Of a stretch of 64,000 nt of DNA, positions 23,390 to 35,000 are shown one piece after another; the first letter of the stretch is position 1; each line of letters opens with the position of its first letter. The stretch comes from Phaeosaccion multiseriatum (taxonomy: Eukaryota; Ochrophyta, other classes), in the NCBI GenBank assembly GCA_965112735.1, contig OZ218960.1, forward strand, positions 1 to 64,000, read 5' to 3'. Made by a program: the position numbers and the translations under genes. Under the pieces are notes generated by a model, which was given only the letters and a program-made list of their open reading frames with translations, made no database searches and was not told where the DNA came from.

Positions 23390-23902
23390 GAATGGCCTTG
23401 CTTGTTAGCATCGACTCGCTCTGCTCCCTGTTGCACCAAGCATTGCCTCGCTCTGCTGCCTGTGGCTTGGTGGCATCTGTAGCGCTTGAATGGTTTATAC
23501 GGCCAAAGGACTCCTTACATACCGCTACAAAAGTACGCACAGAAGAGGTTACGACGAATTCTTCGCCAACACAAGCGAGGAGGGGGGAGGGCGAGATGGA
23601 GCCGGCGGCGCCAGCGCTGGAAGCTGGAAAGGAGGCGGGGGGAAGTGTTGTATAATTGTGATGACGGGCAGACGGGCACAACCCATCGCCTGTGGTGAGC
23701 GCTTGTGGTGGTCCTTTTTGTGTGTGAAGTCGTAGTAGAAGGGGGGGGGGGGGGGAGGAGTTTGTTGGTGGGTCAGGGGAAGGGCAGCGGCAACGGCAGT
23801 GAACAGCGCTAATTCTCGGTGGAGGTGAACTGTCACGCACTCCGGGGAGGGAGCCACAGAGGCCGTGTGGGAGGCATCGGCCGAGGCGGCGGCTGAATCT
23901 AA
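23390..23902. other. Spacer without a recognisable gene
   Basis: The sequence after the CBM gene shows only a G-rich homopolymer patch near 23741-23753 and short frames without domains. The last bases (ATCTAAT, 23897-23903) form the left target duplication of the foldback element. Confidence 0.5.
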
Positions 23903-23903
23903 T

Positions 23904-24500
23904 GTTACGATATAAGGCATCCCAATATGCCTTCAGTATTATCCAAACGTTCGGATAATACTGAAGGCATATTGGGATGCCTTATATCGTAACAAAAGGT
24001 GAGCACTGTGAGTCCTACCTTCACACCGGGGGGTTGGTGCTACCGGTTGGTGCTACCGAAACGTTCGCTCCTAAATACTATCCCCATACCAATACCAATT
24101 TCCAGTTCTTTTCCCAGGGTACCACCCTCAGGTATTTCACAGGCTCCCCCCCTCGGGAAATATCCATCATGCCGCCGGTAGGACTCGAACCGCGGCGCGC
24201 CGCCGCGTTTGGATAATACTGAAGGCATATTGGGATGCCTTATATCGTAACAAAATGTGGGTTCGAGTCCTACCGGCGGCATGATGGATATTTCCCGAGG
24301 GGGGGAGCCTGTGAAATACCTGAGGGTGGTACCCTGGGAAAAGAACTGGAAATTGGTATTGGTATGGGGATAGTATTTAGGAGCGAACGTTTCGGTAGCA
24401 CCAACCCCCCCGGTGTGAAAGTAGGACTCACAGTGCTCACCTTTTGTTACGATGCGTTTGGATAATACTGAAGGCATATTGGGATGCCTTATATCGTAAC
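23904..24500. mobile_element. Foldback element 2 with 7-bp target duplication and tRNA-like core
   Basis: The element starts and ends with GTTACGATATAAGG and its complement, and is flanked by the direct repeat ATCTAAT (23897-23903 and 24501-24507). The left end is a near-perfect palindrome (23903-23994). The right end has lost one arm of the palindrome, leaving a single module at about 24455-24500. The interior consists of long inverted copies around a central single module (about 24207-24251). The centre reads GCCGCCG (24199-24205), the module, then a T-arm with loop TTCGAGT (24262-24268), and CGGCGGC plus A (24274-24281). These outer segments pair exactly like a tRNA acceptor stem with discriminator base. 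The D-arm is not canonical, so this is tRNA-like rather than a tRNA gene. No coding capacity for transposition is seen. Confidence 0.82.
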
Positions 24501-24507
24501 ATCTAAT

Positions 24508-25344
24508 CCTAATGTAATCTCACTTTTCTGCCTCACTTCATAGTACTACGGCCGTACTTCAGGCCCCGTTCTCATCGGAAGGCACACTATGCCTTGCCTA
24601 TAGCAGGTCTTGCTCCAGGAGCCATGCTGAGGAATTATGCTGAGTGCCTCCCCTCCACGAGCGATGCCATCAGTCCCTCACACGCCCCGGCCGAACTCCC
24701 CTCTCTTGTGACTGAGTGGCGTGCGGGACTGTGCCCCAAGCAGAAGCAGGTCCCGGAGGGCAGAGTTAAACTAGCTATGCAGTTTTCATCGACCCTTCTT
24801 CCTAGTATGGGTAGTTGAAAAGGTTGAAAGCTGCAGAATTGTAAAGAGTCACGTTGCTCTCCACATAGGATAGGACTAGCCGCATGGACAAGGTAATAGC
24901 AACCCCAAAGCCAGCCTGGCAAGCAGCCTTGTCTCTATTAGCCTTATCCATGTGCCATCCTAACCTCCCAAAACAGTGCGTGTGTACCGTATCTGCCTGG
25001 GTCTGGGCCATTGAAATACTGCTGACTTTCAACAATGCACCCCCTCCAGTGACAACCTGTGGAGCACGCTGCGCATCTTTCAAGGGTTGCTACGTTGATT
25101 ATGTCTCTAAATCCTACCGACCGCCTCGCTGCCGCCGGCCAGCACCCTTCATATCACAGCGACAGCGCCACCGTCGGTCCTCGTCGCTCCCCTCTCCACC
25201 TATTTGTTCGCTGCTTAGAAGCAGCCTAGCCAGCAAATCAGGTGGCCTCTACAGCCAGCCCTAGCCTCGAAGGAAGAGCACCATCCTCCGCTCGACTGCT
25301 GGAGGAAGTGCAGCATGCCATCCACCGCCGACTACTAGCAAGGC
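24508..25344. other. Spacer with a diverged copy (D) of the dispersed repeat
   Basis: At about 24863-25015 the order of motifs of the dispersed repeat is kept (cataggatag, gacaaggtaa-agcaaccccaaagcc, cagccttg-ctctatta, tctgcctgggt-tgggccattga) with many substitutions. Nothing else that looks like a gene was recognised before the final exon of the minus-strand ankyrin gene at 25345. Confidence 0.6.
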
Positions 25345-28300
25345 TCACCTCCTTCTCCGAATGCAGAGGTTCTCAATGTGCGAGTCCATTTCGCAGTGCC
25401 GCACCTTCTTGCCACAGCCCAATGGGCAGGGCTCGTAGCGCATGCGGCACACGGTGCGGTGGTGCTCCTGCTCCAGAGGGGAAGGGAGGCGAAAGGAGGA
25501 GCGAGGATTGGTGATAGGGGGTAGACAGAGGGGGCGAGAGAGGGAGGGATAGAGGCGCAGGGTTCGAGGGAGGGAGTGAGAGGGAGAGAGGGAGCGCGAG
25601 CGAAAGGGAGAGAAGTGGTAGAGGAAGAAAGACGCAGAAGAGTAGGAGAGAGACAAATGAAGGGAGGGGGGGGGGTTAGGGTTAGAGAGGAATGGAGGGG
25701 ACGAGAGGGGGGGTGGGAGATCGAGTTGTAGAGAAGGCGGAGTGATAGACAGGACGGAGAGAGATGGGTGCAGGGAAGAAGACCACCTGCTCCGCCCTGC
25801 CCGCTCCCGAAGCCCTCCTCAATTACTTTCGCACCTTCCTCTTCTCCGCAAACATCTCCTCGCCGCAGCCCTGCAGACAGTACACGCGGCGCCGAGGGCA
25901 GTCCAGCTGCGTGTGTCGGTCCTGTACGTACGGGCATGAGTGCGTGAGGCGTGCGCGGTGCACGAGAAAGTGACAGAGTAGACGCGTCAGGGCGGTGGAA
26001 GTGAGTTACGGTAACAGCCTTCTTGAGGTGGGCGGAGTAGAGGCTACAAAAGGCCACGTCCGCCGACGAAGAGTACAATATTTTCTTCCACCACCCACTT
26101 AACTCATTCACTCAATTCACTCGATCAAGCGCTCAAGCACTCACTCCTTCACTCACTCCTTCACTCACTCCTTCACTCACTCCTTCACTCACTACTCGCC
26201 ACTCAACCCCTGCATCTCTTGGCTGCACGCACACACACAATCACACACACCATATTCCTCCTTGTGTTGAGAGTCGCACTTCTGCTAGACCTACCCCTGC
26301 CCCGAGTGAAACTTCAGTAGGGTAGGTATCAGTCTATCTTGAGTACCACTCTCATACTTCCCTCATTCTCACCATGTCTTCCTGCGGCAGGAGGATGTAG
26401 CACCCGTCGTTTGGGCACTGCAGTACCCTCCGCCTGCACACAGTGGCTCTGTGCTCTTCCGCTTTTCCCGCCTGTATGACTGCCCCGCACTGGCCGCACT
26501 TGATCACACGCATGGGACAGTCGTGCGCGACGTGTAGCTCCATTTGCCGAGCCTTTGTGGGCATAAAGCGAATATCGAGGCGACAGGGGGGGGGGGGGGG
26601 CAGTGTCAGGGATAGGCGGAGGAGCGGGTCTTGAAACTTGATGCAGGGGCCGGTGCAGACCACATGCGCAGCGTTGAGGCCGCTGCTTCCCGTTAAGTGG
26701 GCTGCGGCTGGGTGAAAAGGCACGAGGGGGCAGCGGGCGGAGCTTCGGGAGCGAGCCCGAGAGCACTATGCACCCACACACCCACGCACTGACACACTCA
26801 CACGCCGACTCCTACCTGGAGCTTCTCTTCCCCGCACCCAAGGGGGCAGGACACATAGCGGCGGTCGCACTCCTCCGCACAGTGCCGCTCCATGTCCTTG
26901 GCGCGGATCTTATAGGCGCAGCCCTAAGGGATGGTAGTGGATGGCAGTGGGGGGTCGAGGGAGGGAGGGAGGGAGGAAGGGGCGTGTTGAGAAGGTGATG
27001 AGCTGAGGTAACCAAAGGGGGGGGGGCAGGCCGGCAATGTGGGGTGGGGTGAGGCGGGGGGGGCAAGCTTGCCCACCTGTGTGCACGGAAGGAAGCGGTG
27101 TGCGCACGAAGTTGCGTAGTGTTTCTCCAGCTCGGCCTGTCATAAGCCACAGCAGCCGCAGCAGCAGCCATAGCAGAATAGCAGAGGGAGAGGAGGGTGG
27201 GGATTTCGGGAGGTAAATGTATGAGATAGAGCTCTCAGCCTCTCTGCGCACCAAACGGGGCCAACCAAAAGCGGGCTCAAGAAGGCTTGCGCCCACACCG
27301 ACACCGACACCCACACCCACACCGACACCCACACCCACACCCACACCCACACCCACACCCACACCCACACCCACACCCACACCCGCTTATTCTCCCTCTC
27401 TCCCCTTCTGTCTCCCTCTCTACCGCTCCTCCCATCACTAGTCCACCGTGTGTCCTCAACCCCTGAGAGCCTATCCAGCCGCAGTGTGAGTCCTCACCTT
27501 GCATACAAGCTCCCCGCAGCGGTTGGGGCAGGGCAGGCCCACCCTTTTGCACAAACGCTCCTCGTGCTCCTTCTGGAACTTCGCCTTGAGCCTGCGCACA
27601 CACACATGCACACACGTACACACACAGACACACCACGTCACCATACACCGACGTCGGCAGTAGGCCTACACACGAGAGGGGCTGGCGATTTGGGCCGAAC
27701 ACATGAGCAATGACCAGCGACAGCAGCCCCAGGGACCACGAGAGTTCTCCCCCCCCCCCCCCTCCACTGCCTCACTCAGTCACTCCCGCACTCACGTCTT
27801 GTCTCCACAGCCCCAGCGGCACTGCACGAGCCTCTCGCTGCAGTGGTCCTGCATGTGCTTGGCCCTCATCTTGAGCCACATGGTCACTCCGCAGCCGAGG
27901 GGACACACCACACGCCGCAGAGGGCAGGAGTGGCTGCGGTGAAAGGAGAGGGCGCTGGCTTTCACCTGGTTGGAGGAGTACGGAGGCGCAGGCATAGGGT
28001 TAGGCGTATGGTCAATCAAGCGTATGGCCAGGCCTCTGGGTAAGCGCACAAGGAATCATCCCTCCCCAACGTTCTCGCTCCAGCTTCAGCTCCCGCGGTA
28101 CATTCCCTTCTTCTCCCTCTCCTTCTCTCCTCCTCTCCGCCACCCTCACCTCCTCTCCGCACTCATCAGGGCACAGCACCACTCGGTCCGGGCACTGCTC
28201 AGATGTGTGCTCCTCAAGATGCTTGGCGATGACCTTGGCGTGACACGCCTTGCAGTGCACGGGCCGCATGGGGCACGTGTGCACGAGGTGGTGGTCGTAC

Positions 28301-28585
28301 TCATCGGCCGGGATCTGTGAGTTGGTTCGAGAGCATGGAGGGTCGAGGAAAGAGAGATCATCAGATGGCAGCAGAAGGCATAGAACTCACGGGGTGGAGG
28401 GAGGGAGGGAGGGAGGGAACACGCATGTCACGTCGCTCATTCCATTACCAGTGTGCGTGGAATGGCTCTTGTTGGGTGGGGGGGTACCCAAGAGCGGGTA
28501 CGCACCTTCTCGCCGCACATGAGAGTGCACGTGCGGAGACGACGGGAGCAATCTTCCAGCAGGTGGTGCCTGAGGGGGGGGGGGA

Positions 28586-28625
<40 letters not shown>

Positions 28626-28990
28626 CGCGTGTGCGAGAGGTAAGAGGGAGAGGGAGGAGCACTGGCACTGAACCCGGGTGTAGAGCTCATTGCGCTCTTT
28701 GTTCAGTCCGAGCCACAACTGGGACGGCACAACATGATACACGAGAATGGAGACACGCCTTACAACCCCAACCCCAGCCCCCCGGGGATGTCTCTGAGGG
28801 AAGGCCCTTGACGGACTCCCCCTCACTGACTTACTTGAGCTCTCTGGCCTGCAGCTTGGTCTCTCTGCACTGGTTGGGGCACGCCACCTCTCTGTGGCCG
28901 CAGCTCTCCTCGTGCCTTCGCCGGATGGACCGGCCGGGGATCATCTTACCACAGCCCCACGCGCAGGGGAGGGCGGGCACGGCCATGCCT
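25345..28990 (-). other. Exons 42-51 of the giant gene: zinc-finger array 2
   Basis: The exons are 28835-28990, 28506-28569, 28150-28314, 27796-27965, 27498-27591, 27077-27136, 26816-26923, 26373-26552, 25835-25921 and 25345-25467. Fingers of the same CPxGCG type are present throughout ([55 protein letters not shown]). The similarity to array 1 points to an internal duplication of an ankyrin-plus-finger module. Confidence 0.78.
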
Positions 28991-31900
28991 CTGTCATTGT
29001 GGGGGGAGGAGGCGTGTGTGTGTTTGCATGTGTGCGTATGAGGGTGGGTGGGCAGGTGTCTAGGTGAGAGGGGGAGGAAGGAGCCGTAGCATAAGCAGAA
29101 GCGGGTATGATACAGCAGCACGACCAACGAGAGAGCCAGGCAGGTAGCGACGGCAGGAAAGCCTTTCAGGCAGTTACATGGGTGGGCAGGGACCGAAGAC
29201 AACGCCCCGAGGGAATCCGTGCAGGGTCGGTAAATACACTCGACGTCCTGTGTGAGGGCCCGACTCTCGCACGCACAGAGACCCTCTCACTGACGACAGG
29301 GAAATTACCGTCCATCCCCCCCACTCAACCCCACTCAGTTCATCCGACCCCACCTCCACACCGCACACTTGCCTCTTGGCGTTGGCGACTCCCCAGTCCC
29401 CATTAGCCTTTGCGCTGAGTGCGGCAAGGCATTCAGTGAAGTTGCCCTCCTTGGCAAGGTCCCAGGCAGAGGCTCCGTGTCTGTCGAGCAGCTCGGGCGA
29501 CGCTCCACGCTCAAGAAGCAGACCAAGCACCTGAGACAGACAGAGGCCAAGTATGGTAAGGAGCGCGTGTGGGCGTGTGTGGGTGTGAGTGTGTGCATGT
29601 CGGTGTGTGAGTGTGGGTGTGCGTGTGGGTGAGGGCGAGAGCATCATTGTGACAACGTCCAAGAGAAGTGGGGGAGCAGCAATGAAGGACGCAAATGTAT
29701 GGGTGAGCGAGACGCCCTGTGACTGCTTCTCTCTCCTCCATCCTGTTGTCTGCTGTCTGACTGATGACGGCCTCATTTGCCTCAGTAGCTTACTGCCGTA
29801 CCTTTTCGTTCCCTGCCGCCGCGGCCACCATGAGGGGCGTCCTCAGGGCCTTACCCACGTGAAGATTGACATTCGCGCCCCTATCCAGCAAGACCTGCCC
29901 CCAAGAGTAGCGGCAGAGGGGGGGGGGGTGAGGGTCACGGTCAGGGTCAGGGTCAGGGTCAGGGTCAGGGTCAGGGTCAGGGTCAGGGTCAGGGTCAGGG
30001 TCAGGGTCAGGGTCAGGGTCAAGTTAAGGTCAAGGTCAAGGTCAAGGTCACGATCAGGATCAGGAGCAGGGGTATAAGAAGGACACAGCAGCCCTACTCC
30101 GCCATCCTCTACTGCCTTACTCCGGTAACCCTAACTAAGCCTTAGTCCGCTGCATCACTGTCTCAGTACCTTGCCAAGTCATTGGATCACGGCCCCACTG
30201 CAGCACTGCCTCACTGCCTCACTGCATGACTGGCTAACTGTCTAACGGCTTCACAACACCACCGCCTCTCTACCTTAGTGCATCACTGTTCGTGTAACCT
30301 TCTTACCTCTGCGGGCTCTTCTTTACCCTTGAGGCAGGTCCAGCTGAGGGCAGTGTGGCCCAGCTTGGCGCTCACGTAATCGACCTGCATCCACAGATGG
30401 CAAATGGGAGATGGCAAGCGGAAGGCGGTTGTGGTGCGACGTGGTCGTGTTGAGAGGCAGTCACTAACAGCCGAGGAATGTGGGTCACCACTAAGCCCCT
30501 CCCAGGTGAGGAGCACTCGGGGCTTGCTCTCGGCATATAAATGGGGGAATAAATGACCGACACGCGGTCAAGGAAAGAACATAACAAGTCTGTACTCGGC
30601 GAGTACCTTGGGCCTGCACTTGGTCCTGTCCAGGAGCAGCGCTGCGGCGGGCACCTCCCACCCTTCGTCGTTTACAAACGGACGGTACCCCACAGCAGAC
30701 GAATCTTCCTCGCCGGCCTGGGGGGGGGGGTGCGGAAAGATGTGGGGGTGGGTTGATGCGGCTTCGAGAGGTGACTTCATTTAGGACAGTAGCATGGTTG
30801 GTTGCTCGATAGGGTTAGGGTTAGGACAGTAGCATGGCGATTGGTTTGCTGGTGCGAGGGGCGTAGGTTGCAAGCTAAGTCGAACGACTGAACTCCCTAC
30901 ACCAGGATGGCCTACAAGGAGAAGGAAGAGGGGACAGACTGTGGAACAGATTCAGTCAGACCAGGCAACACCAGGCTGTGCGGTGCTTTGGACCAGAGTA
31001 TGATATATCCACGATGCAAGCAGCACACTAAGACAGAGAGACGACAGATAGAGGGAGAGAGGAGAGAGAAGAGAGAGAGACACGAACATGCATGGACACA
31101 CACGTATCCTATGAACCAGTGCAGACCTTCATGAGCGCAGTGAGGCCCTCCTCCGTCTCCTGCTCGGGCCCCAGAGCGCCCCCCAGCCACACCGCCATGA
31201 CGCCGCGGAAATCGCACTCGTGCACGCGCGCAGAGAATTCGAGCATAGCTGCTTGCTGCCTCTGGGTCTGAGGGGGCGTGTAGAGGCATATGGGCGTGTA
31301 GAGGCATATGCAGGCGTGCGGGGGGGGCGTAGTAGTGAGAAGGGAGCGGGATGGGGGGAATTTGACGCGGCGCAACATGGCGCACGCGCCCACGAAGAAC
31401 TTGAGCAAGCCCTCGTACACACAACATACTCCTTCCCCCCCTTCCCCCTCCCCTCCGGGGCACTGTCCAAAGAATGGCCCAATGCATGGCACGCAGGCAC
31501 ACACTCACGCACACACTCGCACCCACACACTTACCCTCGCCCTGACCACGGCCCTGCGCTTCTTCTCCTCCTGCCCCATGAAGATGACTCCGTTGAGTTC
31601 GTTCGTCAGCGCTGCAACGTGCGACATTGTCTCCACACACCTGTGGCGTACAGGCAACAGAAAGGGGGGAAGGAGGAAGCGTCACCGTCCGCTCAGCGTC
31701 ATGTTCTCATCGAAGCCGCCGGGAGCGACGCGCCGCCAAGGGAGCAGCAGGCAGCAAGCAACAGGGTGGAAATTGACATACTTCAGGCAGCAAGCAACAA
31801 GGTGGAAATTGACATACTTCAGGCAGCAAGCAACAAGGTGGAAATTGACATACTTCCCGCCCAATGTGAAAGAAGACAGACGGCACGCCGGCATTGAGCC

Positions 31901-31998
31901 AGTTTGAGTCTCAGTTTAATTTGCTTGCCTGTTGTGCGCGTGGTCCTCGTCCATCCAGCCTGCCCCTCGGATGAAGTTCTGATGCCCTGTGAGTGTGA

Positions 31999-32029
<31 letters not shown>

Positions 32030-35000
32030 CGGAGGGCGCAGGGGAAGACAGTGTCAGAGCTCGAACGGGAGGGTGGGCGGTGGCGGCGGGAGAGTCGTAA
32101 ATGATTTTAGTTTCAAGTTCGTGACCTCGAGGGATCAATGTCGAACATATCGACATCGACACGCTCCAGAATAAGTACGGAAGTGCTACGTAAGATCACG
32201 TACCGAGGTCTTTGATGCCCGCCCTTGCGCAGTCCTCCAGCGACATGGGCTCGTTGAGCTAAGGCGCGGTAGGGGGGGGGGGGGGGGGCAGAGCATGGGG
32301 CATCGACACTCAGGGAATAGGGCAGTGAGACTCCGAAAACAGGGCATTCCCAGAGAGTAGAACGTAGCGACCCACTCGAAAGTCGTGGGGTGTGGGTGGA
32401 ACAGCGAGGGTTACACCCTTTCCAAAGGGCGAGGGAGGATTAATTAGAGTTTGGGGGGGGGGGGCGTATGCCTTGCTTGTGCCAGTCAGTCCATCAGTCC
32501 GTCAGCAGTCGCTCAGTCACTTAGTCAGTCAAAGCGAGCAAGCAAACCGGCAAGCCCTTGCCTGGTAATGCGCCAGAGAGCCGTCCCCCAGCACGCTGCA
32601 GGGAGGGGGCATCATGGGGTAGAGCAGAGTCGAGCTCGCCGAGAACAGGGGCAGGCTCCGGCCCCTCAGCAGCTGAGAAGGAAGGGGGGGGCAGCAGGCA
32701 GCAGAGGTGAGGGCCGCGCCAGTTTCAGTTTCCCTCTCGAGCAGAGCTTCGTTGAGCCTCTCCTTGTCCACTTGAGCTGCAGCGCACAGCTCCTCTGTAG
32801 CTGGGGCACAGTGGAAACTCAGCTGCCCCTCTCCTCAGCCACGGCTCACCCCCAATCAGCCCATTTCTGTATCCTCTCCTCCCGCCGCCCCCTCCCAACT
32901 CACCTTCACCACCTCTGCCCGCCCCCCGTACGCCGCCTCGGGTAGAGGAAGTCGCGTGGTGCGGCGCAAGTGCGTGAGGCGCGCGTGTGCGGCGGAGAGG
33001 CCCATACGGAAGGCCATGCGCCGCTTCAGCAGCTCCATCAGTTCGCCCTCCGACGCCACCCCGCTGCTGCCACCTGTGACTCTGGTGCTGTCCTGACTGG
33101 CGCTGGCCACCACCAAGGCGCTGCTGCTGCCAACGCTGCCCATCCCCGTAAGACTGGTGGTGCTGCTCGATACGCTGGCCGTCATTGCCGTCATGGTTGT
33201 CGCAGTCTTGCCGCCCTCCTCTCCCGTGCTCGTGCCGGAAGAGGGGGCCAGGACCCCGCCTTGTTGCCCGACCTCCCCCTCCTCCTCCTCCTCTTTGTGC
33301 TTCATGCGGCTGAGGTACTGGCGGTACCAGCAGTGGTACCTGAGGCGGAGGTGGCAGTGCCGGTTTCAGAAAAGGGATGACAGTTTCAGTGCTTGACACA
33401 CCCTGCTTACACCACCCTCTGCCATCTGTGATGGGAGCGTATGTCCGACTCCCTTACCTATAGGCGATCTGCACCATCTTGGCGGCTCGGTGGTGCACTT
33501 CGTCTCCGTAGTCGAGGGTGGCCCCGTGGTCAAGGAACAAGCGCACCATGTCGGTCTGTGAGTGTGAGGTGAGGGACACGCAAGGGCTTCAGTTCAGCTC
33601 AGGGCAGCTCAGCAAGGAAGGTATTAGCAGGGGCGGCGGTGTGGAAAGTAGAGGCAGGCAGGCCCCCGACCTTGGCCTGGCTGACCCATCGCACTGAAAC
33701 TAGAACTGGGGCAGGACGGACAGCCACACCGACGAACCTGCCCGCAAGCCGCCGCCCACGACACGAGCGTGTGGCCGCACGGAGACACCACCGAAAAGAG
33801 CTTGGCCACTGCCAGCTTTTCGCTCCACCTGCACAGAGAGGGAGCGAATATGGAAGTCAGAGACATTGACAATGAAGGAAGGAAGGAAGGAAGGAAGGAA
33901 GGAAGGAAGGAAGGAAGGAAGGAAGGAAGGAAGGAAGGAAGGAAGGAAGGAAGGAAGGAAAGAAAGGAAAGGAAGGGAGGCAGTACGAGGAGCCACCGGG
34001 ATTGCAGTGCGCGAGGAAGCAAGCGAGGTGCACAAGGTGACTGCGCAAGCCCTCACTCACCAATGGCACTTCTGCTCGCCGTACAAAGCCGTTTGCTCCG
34101 CCTCTTCGATCTTCTCGCGAGGACCAAAGCGGGGCAAGCATGGGGAGACAGGGTGGGGCGGCACAAGATGGTCAGACCGGGATGGAGGGAAGGGGGGGTG
34201 CTGCAGACGAGGGGAGATGTGAAGTAAGGGCGGGATAAGGGAGGGAGTAACCAAACCTCTTTGCGTTAGGGCCGGGGTGGGCAACCTCTTAATAGGAGAC
34301 GCAGCAGTAAAAGCGCCTGCCACTTTCATCCCTGAGAGGCCGCCCCCCCCCCCCTCCTCCCCAATCCCCCTCTCCTTTACCTCTTGATCCAGCAGGCCCT
34401 TCCTGAAGTGCTCAAGATGAAGCTCTGTCTGCAGTGCCCGCACCTCCCCTACCGCCGCCTCCCACTCCTGCTTGTCCCGCATGGCCTGCAGCACCTCGGT
34501 GTCGTCCCCCCGGGGGTGCGTGAGATGGTCGTAGATGGACAGGGAGTGCAGCCACTCGCCAAGGGCACTGGGGATGGCAGTGGATGGGGAAGAAGGGCAG
34601 TGGCAGCGAACATGCAAAGAGGGGGTAATAAAGAGAGTAAGGGTTATGGAGAGGAGCGGAGCGGAGGGCGCAGAGATGCCTCCGTCTCCCCCCCGGGGGA
34701 TGCCGCCACCCCCCTGTGGCACTGACACTGTGGCACTGACACTGTGGCACTGACACGCTTACCGAATCAGAGCGAAGGGGCTCTCGTCAGCCCAGCGCCT
34801 GTTGGCCTCCGCCTGCCAGCTGTGAGTCTGCTGAATGCCCATTTCGGGAAGGGGCGTGAGGACGGTGTCCATGATGAGCTTCACAGCGTCGATGAGCTCC
34901 TGCCGCACCGCCCGCCTGATCAGCACAATGGATGGCAGTGGAGGGACAGTCGATCGGGTGGTGGCAGCCGATGGATGGCGGTGGATGGAGAGATGGTCGC

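Noticed and set aside
24199-24281. A functional tRNA gene
   Set aside because: Acceptor stem and T-arm are good, but no canonical D-arm is present, the would-be anticodon loop is not seven bases, and the sequence belongs to a repeated foldback element.
25030-25090. Possible extra Cys-rich mini-exon (VTTCGARCASF)
   Set aside because: It has the right flavour but no matching phase partner, and lies beyond the stop of the CBM gene.
31916-31986. Gene end at the in-frame TAA after exon 35, dividing the giant gene in two
   Set aside because: A GC donor (AG|GCAAGC) just before it joins in phase to a clear coding exon at 31535-31640, and the total frame stays intact. Kept only as an alternative.
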